Shown piece after piece: positions 21,661-32,106 of a stretch of DNA of 64,000 nt; positions within the stretch are counted from its first letter, which is position 1, and every line of letters begins with the position of its first letter. The position numbers and the translations under genes were made by a program. Under the pieces are notes generated by a model that saw only the letters and a program-made list of their open reading frames with translations, ran no database searches and had not been told where the DNA came from. Source of the DNA: Prorocentrum cordatum (Eukaryota; Sar; Dinophyceae; Prorocentrales; Prorocentraceae); the NCBI GenBank assembly GCA_963575745.1, contig CAUYUJ010020595.1, positions 66,577-130,576 of the forward strand, in the 5' to 3' direction.

Positions 21661-23102
21661 TTCCTTAGGGATTCCTATGGATATGAACCAGATCCCTAGC
21701 ATCCCCTAGGGCTTCCAATGGATCCGAGCCAGACCCTAGCAGTCCGAAAGACTGTCTATGGATCTGGGCCAAGTTCCTAGCATTCCATGCGGATTTCTAA
21801 AGATCTGACCCAAACCCTTGGGATTCCGAAAAATCCTTCGGGATCTGAGCAAGATCCTAGCCTGTGGGGCGTCGTAGGGATCTGAGCCAGATCGCTAGCA
21901 TTCCCAAAGGGTTCTTGGGGATCTGAGCCAGACCCTAGCGTTCCGAAAGGATGCCTAGGGATCTGAGCCAGATCCTACGAATTCCTAAGGATCTGACCCA
22001 GACCGCTGGGAATCCATCGGGACTCCTGGGTAAGGAGCCAGATCCTAGCATGTCCTAGGGATTCCCAAGTCCTAAGGATCTGAGCCAGACCCCTAGCATT
22101 CATTTGGGATTCTTATGGATGTGAACCAGATCCTAGCATGCCCTCTGGCTGCCTATGGATCTGAGCGAGACTCTTAGGATTATGTAAGAGTTCCTACGGA
22201 TCTGATCCAGATCCTTAGCATTCCTTAGGCACTCCCAGGGATCTGAGCCAGATCCCTAGCATGCCCTAGGGAATCCAAGGAAACTGAGCCAGATCCCTAG
22301 CATTCCCTAGGCATTCCTATGGATCTGAGCCAGATCCCCAGCATCCCCTAGGGATTCCAATGGATCTGAGTAGGGATCTGAGCCAGATCCTAGGTATTCC
22401 TAAGGTATCCGACCCAGATCCATAGACATCAATCAGGGTTCCTAAGAATCTGAGCCAGATCCTAGCATTCCCGGGGAATTCCTACGGATCTGACCCAGAT
22501 CCTTAGCATTCCCTAGGGATTCTTATGGATATGAAGCACTCTGGATGGGATCCTATGGATTTGAGCTAGACCCTTAGGATTATGTAAGAGTTCCTACGGA
22601 TCTGAGCCAGATCCCTAGCACTCTCTAACTCCTAGGGATCTGGGCCAGATCCCTAGCATTCTCGGGATTCCAATGGATCTGAGCCAATAAGAATTCACAC
22701 GGATCTGAGCCAGATCCATAGCATTCCTTAGGCAGTCCTACAAATCAAAGCCAGATCCTTCGCATGACAGCCGGAATTCCTAAGGATCTGACTGAGCCAG
22801 ATCTCTAGTATTAATCACGGATCCAATGGACCTGAGCCAGACCTTGAGCATTCTGAAGGAATGCCTAGGGATCTGAACCAGATCCTAACCTTCCCGATGG
22901 GATTTTACAGATTTGAACCAGATGCCTAGCATGCCCTAGGAATTCATACAGATCTGTGCCAGATTCAAGCAGTTATTAGCATTCCTTGCTGATTCCTAGG
23001 GTTCTGAGCCAGATCCTTAGAAATCCTACAGAATTCCCACAGATCTCAGCCAAACCCCTAGCATTCCCTAGGGATTCCAATGAATTTGAGTGAGTAAGAA
23101 TT
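21661..23102 (+). repeat. 41-bp satellite array, unit II segment with deletions
   Basis: It aligns to about 7,590-8,225, then jumps to about 8,520-8,880, then to the 10,080-10,440 region of unit I. This shows internal deletions at variant-monomer boundaries. Divergence rises toward 23,000. The last monomer ends in AGTAAGAATT at the insertion site of element C3. Confidence 0.9.
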
Positions 23103-24206
23103 CTAGACGCTTCGCGTATCCCCACCAGCCCGTCCAGAAATGAGTCCCAGGGGAGTGGAGGTTATGAGGGAAGCGGGGGAGCATGCAGAAGAACAGAGGG
23201 CGGGGTGAGCCGCCATATACCCCAAGAGGGGGGGGGATGTAGGAGGAGCCGTCGTCGTCGGAGTAGGAGGAGAAAGAGGAGGAGGAGGAGGAGGAAGATA
23301 AGGAGGAGGAGATGGAAGACTGCGAGGACGAGAAGGAGGAAAAGGAGGAGGAGGGGGAGGGAGGAGGAGGACAATGGCGAGCTTGGAGGCCTCTTGGGCC
23401 GTCTTTGGAGCCTCTTGGCGGTCCCGGGGGCCTCTTGCGTATCTCGGGGAGCCTCTTGTGGCCTCTTGGGGGTCTCTTGGGGGCCTCTTGGAGGCCTCTT
23501 GGGAGCCTCTTGGGGCCTCTTGGGGCTCTCTTGGGGCGCTCTTGGGGCGCTCTTGGGAGCTTTCGAGGCGCTCTTGGGGCCATCTTGGAGGAGATCTATC
23601 AAAGAAGGGGGGGTCCTCAATTAGCGCTGCCCCTCTAGAGTGCCTCGAATCGCTTCTTGGGCCCTTCTTGAGGCCAAAATCTTTCCAAAACCCAGGTAAA
23701 ATCAATGTTTTGTGTTTTCTCGCCTTTTCGCTCTTGGAGCCGTCTTGGGAGCCTCTTGGAGGTCTCTTGGGAGCCTTTTGGAGACCTCTTGGGGCGCTCT
23801 TGGGAGCCTTCGGGGCGCTCTTGGGGCCGTCTTGGAGGAGATCGATCAAAGAAGGGGGGGTCCTCAATTAGCGTTGCCCAGGAAAATCAATATTTTTTGT
23901 TTTCTCGTTTTTTCGCTCTTGGAGCCGTCTTGGGCCATCTTGAACTCTCTTGGGGGTCTCTTGGCAGCCTCTTAGAGGTTTCTTGGGGGCCTCTTGGGGT
24001 CTTCTGGGGCCCTCTTGGGCGCTCCTGGGAGTTTCGCTCTTGGAGCCGTTTTGAGCCATTTTGGGCGTCCCTGACACCTCGCGAGACGCCTCGTCCAGGT
24101 CAGTGGGGAGGGGTAAGGAGAGGGGTAAACCCCTCCCCGAAGGGAAAGAACGGGGGTTGGCAGAGGAAACGCTCTAGACCACCTACGCTCTAAAGGGCGG
24201 GTGGGA
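23103..24206. mobile_element. Element C, copy 3 (diverged, with internal duplication)
   Basis: 1,104 bp. The left end is CTAGACGCTTCGCGTATCC and the right end GGGCGGGTGGGA, flanked by TT on both sides. It is inserted at the same monomer position (AGTAAGAA^TTCCCACGG) as copy 1. An internal segment beginning GAGATCTATCAAAGAAGG at 23,591 repeats at 23,838 (247-bp offset). The interior again shows the 11-bp CTTGGGGCNCT minisatellite and a GAG microsatellite. The GAGGGG-TAAA-CCCCTC hairpin core is kept near 24,120. It is much more diverged than copies 1 and 2, so it is an older insertion or subfamily. Confidence 0.7.
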
Positions 24207-24655
24207 TTCCCACGGATTTAAACCAGATCCCTAGCATGGTCAAGGCATTTTTAAGAATAAAAGCCAGATCCCGAGCATTAGAGCAGGAATTTCTAAGGAT
24301 GTGAACCAGATTTTTAGCGTTCCCGAGGGATTTGAATGGATGTGCGCCAGATCGTTATTATTCCGATGGAATACCAGGGAATCTGAACCAGATCCTAGGC
24401 ATGCCTGGGGAACTGAACCAGCTCCTCGCTTTGTCGATGGGATCTTATGGATCTGCACCAGATGCTTGGCATTCCGTCGGAGTTTCTAATGAATGCCAGA
24501 TTCAAGCAATTACTTGCACTTTCTGTCGATTGCTACAGATTTGAGTCAGATCTTTAGGAGTCCGAAAGAATTCCCATGAATCTAAGCCAGACCTTTAGCA
24601 TTCCGGAGTGATTTCTGAGGATCTGAAAGATTCTAAAAATGTCTTACGGTTTCTG
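24207..24655 (+). repeat. Decayed 41-bp satellite
   Basis: Monomers are still recognisable (AACCAGATCCCTAGCAT at 24,222; GTGAACCAGATTTTTAGCG near 24,300) but carry many C-to-T and G-to-A changes and lose period after 24,600. This is the right edge of the array. Confidence 0.85.
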
Positions 24656-26500
24656 AAGCAACACGAAGGGCAAAGACGAAGACCGAACAAATCTCGAACA
24701 AAATTATTTACTCATTTTTGATCGTGAATTTTATATAAAAAAAAATTGATAACATTCAATAAATTCGAGTTGCACAAATTCTGGGTTCTAAATAAGATAG
24801 TCAAACAGAATGTAAGGAATTGTTTTGAGATTTATAGACATTCTCTCAGATTGCTAGAATCTGGTTCAAATCCATCGGAAACACCAGGAATGCTGGGGCT
24901 CTGATTCATATTCATAGAACTCGGCCCGAACATAGAGATGTTTCAAAGAATGCGCCAATTTAGTTGTCAGTTCTGTTTTTGAGTTGGCCAATTTTGTGAT
25001 TCCGAAAGGATTTTATAATCGATGATATCGACAAGTGCGTATTTGGTGTTTTGTGGCCTTTGTACAGTTTTTTTCGTACCCGCCGTATTCATAATGATGC
25101 TGAACTGAGTTGTTTATAGAAAGCGCACATTTTGTGATATTCAATACCGTACAAGTGTTTTAAGCCACGCGATGTCGTCGGTCTTTGTTTTTTGGGACGT
25201 TTTTTTGACGCGTGTTGCGTTCGCTCGATATTTCTGTTTTTGCACGCATTGGTGCATATCAATTTGGTTATTTTAGACGCGGCGTGATGTTAGCATTTTG
25301 GAAGTCATTCACAGGGCGGTATTGAAATTCGGTATTTCTTGTTTTTTTCAATTCCCCTCCGCCCCGGGTTCCGACATTAGCGGCACGTGAAGGAGCTATT
25401 TTTCGAGTCGCTAGATTACATATTAGATCATGTTATTGGCGACGCGAACATTTATTTTTCTGCCCGATTATGTCATCAGCGAAGCGTCAATTTAAAGATT
25501 CGAGAGCGGCTTTTAGCGCCTCATTCGTGCGCGTTTCTCATTAGGATGGTTGGCGCTTCACGTTTTTGTTCCGCTCGTTCTATCGTGTTCGCGAGTGTCG
25601 CGATTGGCGCGTTCGATCCTCTTCGCATTTTTTGCCCTGTTCTTTTCCGTTTTCCTCGTCCTTTTCCTCTGTTTTGCCTGTTGTTGTTGGGTCTCGCCGT
25701 GTGTTTTCGTTTGTTGTTTTGCTGTTGTTGTCATCCGTCCGTGTTGTTGTTCCCTTCATTCCTGTTTTGTTTTCTGTGCAGGAGCGCAGCAGAGATTGTT
25801 TCAATCGTCGCGCGTCCGGCGTATTTTGTTCCTTCTCTTTTTTTCCTTCCTCGTTTTTCTTTCTTTCTTCTCTCTCTTGTCGCTTCTGGCTATGCGTTTG
25901 GTTGTCATTTCAAGGGCGTGTCGCCGAGCGCGCAGAAATTATTTTGCATCCGGATGTCATTAATTTTTAAGCGTTTTCGCGTGTGAGAGCAGCCTACACA
26001 GGTGATGATGATCGATTGTGGAAAGAAAGTAACCATATCGTTACCCGTTTGCCCGTTTTTTATTTGTTTTTTTTTCGTAAAAGAGTTCAGTCATGAATGT
26101 TGACCTGAGTGTTCATGCAGAATCTCGGATTGCGTTCGCGAGTGCGCTTGGCGTCTACACAGCATTTTTTGGAACCGCTGGATTCATCCAGACATAATCA
26201 TCGTACAAATCTCATTTTTGATCGAATGTTAATGTAGACCAACATTCTATTGTGCCTCGTGTTTTTTGTGTTTTTTTCCCTTTGGTACCGTTTGGGGCCG
26301 TCTTTTGAGTTCGCCCTTCCCTTTTTCTGTTTTGTCGATTTTCCTTTCGTTTCCCCCGTTTTTTTATGCCTTTTTGGTTTTCGTTCGTATCTTATTCGTT
26401 CCGATGTTTTGCGTTTGGCGCGCGCATGTTTTTTAGAAGTCGTGAGACTTTTGATCCGGATTCAAAAAATACAAACAAAAAAATTGTAAAATTATATAAA
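24656..26500. other. AT-rich then T-rich unassigned DNA
   Basis: Base composition drops abruptly from the GC-rich array to AT-rich sequence. From about 25,560 to 25,880 and 26,240 to 26,420 the + strand is dominated by T-rich runs with GTTTT and TTCC, comparable to 3'-untranslated segments of the nearby LINEs. The frames here (up to 199 codons from a non-ATG start at 25,387) are hydrophobic Phe/Leu/Cys translations of T-rich DNA and are not called. A degraded satellite on the opposite strand is listed separately. Confidence 0.6.
24850..24935 (-). repeat. Inverted, decayed satellite monomers
   Basis: Read on the minus strand, this stretch gives CCCCAGCATTCC and then ATGGATTTGAACCAGATTC followed by TAGCA. 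That is the satellite consensus in the same internal order but opposite to every other block in the window. About two monomers survive. Confidence 0.65.
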
Positions 26501-26509
26501 AAATGCACA

Positions 26510-26700
26510 CAAATTGCTCAATATTTTTGGACATTTCAGACACGAGCTGGATACTGCGATAATTCGCAGCAGCATCGTGTGCAGATGCTCGTTTAAGGAA
26601 AGGGAGGATCCAATGTTTTGTCCAACATTTCGGCCATACACTTGTAGACAGAATACGTTCAAGTTTAACGAATAGAATCGGTTCCGGCTGCACATTTTGA
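26510..26700 (-). pseudogene. LINE reverse-transcriptase fragment (minus strand)
   Basis: The minus strand encodes WPKCWTKHWILPFLKRAS followed by NYRSIQLVSEMSKNIEQF. It aligns with the RT finger/palm entry in E1 (WPEPWRLHHICPLHKR, NYRGIHLTSQLSKCAERIL). Only about 60 codons remain, and the frame ends in an A/T-rich tract at 26,465-26,515. This is a 3'- and 5'-truncated dead copy in the opposite orientation to E1-E3. Confidence 0.75.
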
Positions 26701-27390
26701 GGAAAGGGCCCAGGTTGCTATCCGTGCCAGTGCCACTGTCGATCTGAAGAACCGACCCTTTTGGTTTCGTTTTGCGAGATTTAATCGAAACGAACCTTCT
26801 GGAGCGTTTTTAGCGCCCAGAATGTCCAGGAGCTTCAACGTCCATCGTCTCAGATTATGCGTGATGCTGTTGCTCGGATTCCGACATGGGCACAGTTTTT
26901 TTTCGTAGGGTTTGGCTAGTTGGGTCCCGGTTTGATGGCTCTGTCTCCAGCCGTTTTTTTTTGAGATAGAACATTTTTTTTTTGTTTTTTTCGTGTTTTT
27001 TTCGCTTCCGTTCGTTTTCGTTTTTTTTTGATTTCGATTTTGTCTCGTTCTTTGTTGTTGTTGTTTCTCGTCGTCAGGATCCCTTCGTTTTTCGTTGGTT
27101 TGCCGCGTGCGTGAAGGACAGGCGCGTGCACGGTTGTTGTGCACGTGGTTTTTCATCCTGTCCTTTTCCGTCTTCTCGTTTTTTTTACGTGTTTTTTTCT
27201 TATTGTTGTTTGCTTTTCTGTTTTTTTTTTTGTTTTTTTTCTCTCTTTTTTCTCTATTTTTTATTGTTTTTCTTTGTTTTTTTCTTTCATTTTGTCTCTG
27301 TCTTTTGTGACTCCCGCGCCGGCCTGTCGAGCAGGGTTCGGTCTCGTAGAAGACAGGTTGTTTCCCACTTTGGAATATTTTTTTTATTTC
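26701..27390. other. T-rich unassigned DNA
   Basis: The + strand has long T runs (26,955-27,020; 27,180-27,300). On the minus strand they appear as a Lys/Arg/Asn-rich open frame of 261 codons (26,665-27,450), which I treat as compositional. It may be LINE untranslated sequence. No motif was recognised. Confidence 0.5.
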
Positions 27391-27740
27391 GATGTCCGTT
27401 TGTGAAGATTTCTGCGCTGCAGAGTCCAAACGGCCATCAATCAAGTTCAAGGACGTTCAGGCTCAAGGACGTTCAGGGTTCCCGCAACGTGCTTGCCCGT
27501 GATTTGCACGTATTTTGTGAGGTCTTGTCAGGGCAAGATCAAGATTTCTGTCCAGCATTTTTCCGCAGCAGATGCGTCTATGTGTTGAATGTTCGATTGT
27601 GTTGCCGATCGTTAAATTGTTGTCCAATCCGCCTTGGTAAAGTATCATCCAAGGTGTCGCTTTCGAATTTGCCAGAACTGACAGCAACGCGATGTGCACA
27701 TATTATGGTTTTCCAGCCGTCCTAGCTTTCCCGGGCGCAG

Positions 27741-28250
27741 GTGCTTGTATGCACGGTTGCGTCCCTCAGTCCCGCTTCGCTTTTGGGGGTGGTAGCGGTG
27801 GCGCCCCGCCGGGTGGTTTCGAGCGCCCCGCCGGGTGCCCCCGAGTGCAGATTCTGCCTTGGTGAGCAGAGTTGCGGCGTCGAGCAGCGGTCCGGCCGAG
27901 GTTCCTGCCGCAGACGCTTCAGACAGCGAGAAATTCAATTTCATTATCAACAACATGTCCAGAAGCACGATACAGTGACCAAGCAGGACTTGTTCCAGAT
28001 TGAGATCAATATGATGAAAGCTATGAAAATGCACGTGTTTGAGGAGTTGACTCCAATGAAGCGAGATGTGGTCGACTTGAACGAGCGCCTCTGCACCGTC
28101 GAACAGCGTTCTTCGAGCATTTTTTCGAAGCGTCAGATTGCAATGTTGAACACCTTCGACTTCGCGAACAAGAGGATCGCTGTTATCGGTTTCGCCGCAG
28201 ACATTTTGCAGGATCGTATTGTTTGCATTGAGAGTTTTATGGGTTAATTA
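27741..28250 (+). pseudogene. E1 ORF1-like region, N-terminal part
   Basis: The frame encodes VTKQDLFQIEINMMKAMKMH, then VVDLNERLCTVEQRSS and FSKRQIAMLNTFDFANKR. It aligns with E2 at 37,740-38,120. The middle part has a heptad-like helical composition that could be a coiled coil, as in ORF1-type proteins. The upstream Ala/Pro/Gly-rich text corresponds to E2 37,500-37,730 but is frameshifted here. Start uncertain (no convincing ATG). Role inferred from position before the endonuclease. Confidence 0.55.
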
Positions 28251-28255
28251 CAGAA

Positions 28256-28570
28256 TCCCCCGGTCTTTTTCTACACCGGCCCGCGGAATTCGTCGTCATG
28301 TCTCCAAAATGTCTTATTGGAATTTAGGTCATCGGATGTGGCTTCTGCATTCTTGGACGAAAACGTTTGAGTGCAAGGGTGTTTCAATAAAGATCAAAGT
28401 TGCTAAGAGCGAGATGAATTTACAGCGGGATTGGTGCCTCCGCAAGGCCGATTTGATCAAATCGCACAGCAGCGTTTCCGATCCAGATGCCGTGCGCGCC
28501 GACATGAAAGCACGGAAAGTGTTTGTAGGAGACGCTGTTGGTTCCATTCGAATGCTGGCGATTTCGAGGG
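28256..28570 (+). pseudogene. E1 RRM-like nucleic-acid-binding segment
   Basis: Translation includes SKMSYWNLG, TKTFECKGVSIKIKVAKSE, LQRDWCLRKADLIKSHSSV and ADMKARKVFVGDAV. E2 has SKMSYLEFGSSDVASVSL in place of the first part, which resembles an RRM RNP1 strand followed by a helix. A frameshift near 28,325 separates the parts in E1. RNA binding is inferred from this resemblance and from gene order. I could not confirm the fold. Confidence 0.5.
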
Positions 28571-28789
28571 CGTGTTCCGCGACAGGTTCTGGGATGCGGG
28601 GGGGTTGCTCATTTTGCATGTTTTACTTCTTTTGTCCTCGCCCGCAGCTAAGCTGCTAGTGTGCGGTCCGGGCAATTTGGCGCATACTTCCTCTGCTTCT
28701 CCAATGAAAAGTTCGCCCCGAGGATTGCATTGCCTTTGGGGCCTAATGCAGCGTATGCGTTGGACTTCGAGCGAAGTTGAGTTTCCACG

Positions 28790-29070
28790 TTGCTTCGCTC
28801 AGCCGATTTCCGGAGAATCCGGATTTTCGAGCCGCCTTGCCCAGCTGACCTCCGGAGGAGAATTTTCGAGCCGCCTTGCCCCGCCGACTTCCAGAGCCGA
28901 AATTTGAGCCGCTTTATCCGGCCGCCCTCCGGAGCAGAATTTTCGAGCCGCCTTGCCCGGCCGGCTTGGGGAGCAGATTTATCGAGCCGCCTTCCCGGGC
29001 CCTTTTCCGGAGCAGAATTTTCGAGCCGCCTTGCCCAGCTGTCCTCCTGACCTGAATTTCGAACCGCCCC
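28790..29070 (+). repeat. 39-bp (13-codon) tandem repeat in E1
   Basis: Units of about 39 bp around TTCGAGCCGCCTTGCCC and CCTCCGGAG. One frame translates each unit as 13 residues of the type FSSRLARPTSGAE. Because 39 is divisible by three, the frame is kept from unit to unit. About six degenerate units lie between the RRM-like part and the endonuclease. E2 has about eight. Confidence 0.8.
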
Positions 29071-29289
29071 AGGTTCGCTCCGTCTTTCAATTTGCCGTCT
29101 TCCGAGGGGGGATTTTCGAGCCATTAGAGTTCTGTTGCCCGGTCCTCTGAAAGAGGATTTTCGAGCATTGGCTCTCGTTCTCAGCGCCAGTTCAGTTTGC
29201 GCGAGTGTTTACCGGAGCTTTTTTCTGATAGTCTTCACCTCGGGGAGGGGACCTTGGCGAATCCAGTTCTCGCCCTCTTCAATTCAGTG

Positions 29290-30264
29290 CGGGTTTCACC
29301 ATTTGGCATATCAGTATTCAGGGTTTTTCCCAGTCTGAGCTGGAAGCTCGTATCTCTCTCCTTTCTGCGCCTCCTGCTCTAGTTTGTTTGAACGAAACTC
29401 GGTTTGACCGGGTTTCAGTTCCGAGTTTGCACGGATATACGTGCGTTTTGTCGACGAGATCGGAACAGCAGCGGTGGTGGAGTTGCCGTTTTCGCGCTTG
29501 ACCAGTGCTGTTCGCTCGTTTCCCCCCTCGCTAATTCTGTTTATGCCGAGTGTTGTTGGTTTGTATTTCATTTCGATTGCGGGCCTGTTTTGTTTGGCAA
29601 TTTTTACCGTCTTCCCCTCTACGCCGAAGTAGTTTCCATGCAAAGTGTGTTTGCGGAGATGGAAACGCACCTATCTTCAGCCATAGGCGTATTTTTAATT
29701 CGCGACTTTAACGTCCACAACCCCATTTGGCTTCGACGTTCTAACAGACAGACTCCAGAGGGAATCGAAGCTGCACGATTGTGTGCTTATCATGGTCTTG
29801 AACAAATCGTTCGCGAACCTACCAGAGAGCAATATTTAATTGATTTAATTTTAACAGATTTGCGCGAGTTTGCCGAAGTGTCAGTTCTACGGAGAATTGC
29901 AGATCATCGGGTCGTCTCTTTGTCTCTCCTCTTTCCCCTTTTGTCCGTCTCCCTATGCGCGAGAATGCGTTGGCAGTTTAATGCTTCGAATTTGAAGTGC
30001 GTCTCTCGTGAGGTCGATTCTAAAAATTGGAGTTGCCCTAACGGGGGCCCGGATTTTGGAGCGCAGTTTCTCGCGGGGAATATTTTGAATGCTGCGGAGC
30101 GTCACGTTCGCAAAGTCTCTGTGCCGGTCCGGTGGAGCCATCGCTGGCTGACGCAGGAATGTTTCGACGCTGTCGCTCGCAAAGTCGCGGCTGCAGATTC
30201 TCCAGAGTTTCCGGTTGCAGTGCAGGATTGCAGCAGAATTCTTTTAGATTCTTTTAATTTGTAG
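29290..30264 (+). pseudogene. E1 apurinic-type endonuclease domain
   Basis: In order: HISIQGF, LVCLNETR (29,395 region), GYTCV, a one-base frameshift at about 29,445 (GCGTTTTGTCG, where E2 has GCGTTGGTCG), then SGGGVAVFALDQ, FDCGPVLFGNFYR, RDFNVHNPIW, EAARLCAYHGLEQIVREPTR, LIDLILTD and ADHRVV. These match the exonuclease-endonuclease-phosphatase fold of LINEs: catalytic Glu in NET, DFN in the GDFNxH motif, and the final DH. The Gly of GDFN is Arg. A TAG at 30,262-30,264 separates it from the linker, which continues in the same frame as LRSLQRGSKAWWGL. Confidence 0.85.
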
Positions 30265-31582
30265 TGTAAGAGAATTCGTTTGAAGCTTCGCTCTTTGCAG
30301 CGTGGTTCGAAAGCTTGGTGGGGGCTTTCAAGCCAGCTGTTCGGCAGGACCGTCAAGTCATCTTCGCCTGTTCTTCGCCGTGCCAATGGCGCGCGGGTCG
30401 TCAGAGCTGACGAGAAGGCAGATTTTTTCGCGAATTCGTTTTCTCATCGCTGGACCATCCCAGCTGTGGAGAGGAATTGTTTTTTTCTGACATTCCTCAG
30501 CGCCTTCCAGTGGAGCAGACTGACTTTTTTCCCGTCCGGGTGAGACAAGTCTTTAACGTGCTCACACAGCTCAAACGCGATTCCGCTACAGGGTCTGACG
30601 AGATTCCTGTTCGCATTCTTGTCGCCTGTTCTGCCTCTCTCGCTTTGCCGCTTGCTATTTTGATTAGGTCTATCATTCGCGCAGGCAGATGGCCGGAGCC
30701 TTGGCGTTTGCATCATATCTGTCCCCTCCACAAGCGGAGGTCTTTGCACGACCCTGTAAATTATCGTGGAATTCATCTTACTTCTCAGCTGTCCAAGTGC
30801 GCCGAACGTATTCTTCTTTCTTGTTTCCTCGTGTGTCCTGCTCCTTGTGTTTTGGTTCTTTTCAATTTGCGTATTGCCCTGGGCGCGGCGCCAGAGAATC
30901 GATTTCATATTTCCTGCTAACATGGCTTGGCCTTCTCGCAGAGGGAGCGCGGATCGGTTTGTACTGTTCCGACGTGTCCGGCGCCTTTGACCGTGTGAAT
31001 TCGGACCGCCTTCTCGCGAAGCTACGCGCTTGGGGAATCCCCCCGGCTCTGTGCGCAGTCTTTTCTTGCTGGCTGGAGGCCTGGAAGGCCCGCATTACAG
31101 TTGGCGGTGCCGTCTCGCGTCTCATTAGCATGGCCAACATGGTGTTTCAAGGTGCCGTTTTGGGCCCGCCTTTTTGGAACATCTTTTTCGGTGATGCCAG
31201 CGAAGCAATTGCCAGATTTCACTTTCAAGAAGTTGTTTATGCCGACGATCTCAACGCCTTCCGTCCTTTCCTCCCCTCCTCTTCTGACGACGAGATTTTT
31301 GCCACTATTGGGCAGTGCCAGTCGTGTCTGCACGAATGGGGCCGTGCCGACGCTCTTGTGTTTGAAGCTTCGAAGGAGAGCCGGCGCATTATTTCACGTA
31401 GCCGCCCTTCTGGTGACAATTTTACAAGTCTCGGTGTATCTTTTGATTGCAAGCTTATCATGTCAGATGCGGTATCTGAGTGTGTGCGCGAATGTGGTTG
31501 GAGGCCTTGCTTCGCTCGCGGCGCTACCGCACTGTCGCCGAGCTTGTTGTCTTATATAAAGCGCACATTCTTTCGTTCATAG
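30265..31582 (+). pseudogene. E1 linker and reverse-transcriptase core
   Basis: The linker reads RGSKAWWGLSSQL and ADEKADFFANSFS. A frameshift at a T7 run (about 30,478) precedes ATGSDEIPVRIL, EPWRLHHICPLHKR and NYRGIHLTSQLSKCAERIL. A second frameshift near 30,850 leads into FQFAYCPGRGARES. Then come YCSDVSGAFDRV (catalytic Asp in SDVSGAFD), MVFQGAVLGPPFWNIFF and VVYADDLNAF at about 31,232-31,261, with both catalytic Asp residues present, followed by the thumb-region LGVSFDCKLIM. The RT type is LINE, not retroviral. Confidence 0.9.
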
Positions 31583-32106
31583 AATGCCGCACGCCAGCCT
31601 TCTCACACGCCTCGAATTCTGTTTTGTTGCCGCTGGGCCGTGTCCAGACGGGTTTTGTTCGGGCCCTGGGCGTAACTGAGTACGAAGCTTTGCGCAACTT
31701 GAATCTTGCCCCCCTTTCTGCCCGCAGAGATATAGCCAACTTGGGCCTTATTCACCGCGCTGTGCTCGTTTTCAGCCCTCCGTGCTTCGGTGCTTTTTTC
31801 TCCGTTGACTCCTCCCGTCCTCCTCCCCGCTTCCCTCGTCGCCACTTCCGTCACTTGCGAGACCCGTGTTCTCTCCGTGCCCCAGACTACTTTGTGCGTT
31901 CCGCATTGGGTGGCACGAGAGTGTACAACCTTCTTCCTGACTCAATCATCTCCGCTGACAATGTCAAATTGTTTCAGCGCCTTCTCTCCAAATTGCTTCG
32001 TGTCGATTCCGCCGTAAGGTTTTCTTGGCCACAGCTTTTCAGTTGGCGTGTGCCGATGGCTTCGCACAGCCTTCGTAATTATTTCTCTTGGCAGCCCGAT
32101 GAATGA
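31480..32106 (+). pseudogene. E1 C-terminal region of the RT protein
   Basis: After a frameshift near 31,495 the frame continues LRSRRYRTVAELVVLYKAHI, FIECRTPAFSHAS, VQTGFVRALGV, LNLAPLSARRDIANLGLIHR and APDYFVRSALGG, then YNLLPDSI, ending at 32,106. The same domain is found in E3 (36,060-36,668) and in the deleted element at 32,895-33,280. It is a conserved tail of this LINE family and of unknown biochemical role. Confidence 0.8.

Larger units (their letters stand above)
1..24655 (+). repeat. ~12-kb higher-order tandem duplication of satellite plus embedded block
   Basis: Sequence from position 1 realigns, variant monomer by variant monomer, with sequence from about 12,226. Correspondences include 1 with ~12,226, 1,340-1,478 with 13,440-13,480 plus 14,458-14,571, 6,900 with ~19,995, 7,590 with ~21,662, and 8,560-8,750 with 22,390-22,600. 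Unit II differs by a ~180-bp satellite deletion near 12,698, further deletions after 22,370, and three ~1-kb insertions (element C). The distal part of unit II, beyond ~22,700, is increasingly diverged. The duplication includes flanking satellite, so blocks A and B were copied with their surroundings rather than inserted twice. Confidence 0.88.

Noticed and set aside
24040-24075. Possible dinoflagellate spliced-leader relic (GAGCCATTTTGGGCG)
   Set aside because: Only partial resemblance to the leader as I remember it. It lies inside the C-element 11-bp minisatellite, which generates such strings.
13483-24206. CRISPR-like array interpretation of the regular repeats
   Set aside because: Repeats are directly adjacent or degenerate without unique spacers of constant length. 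No cas genes are present and the context is eukaryotic.
26665-27450. 261-codon Lys-rich minus-strand frame
   Set aside because: Complement of T-rich DNA, with charge composition explained by A-rich codons. The end overlaps the LINE leader.
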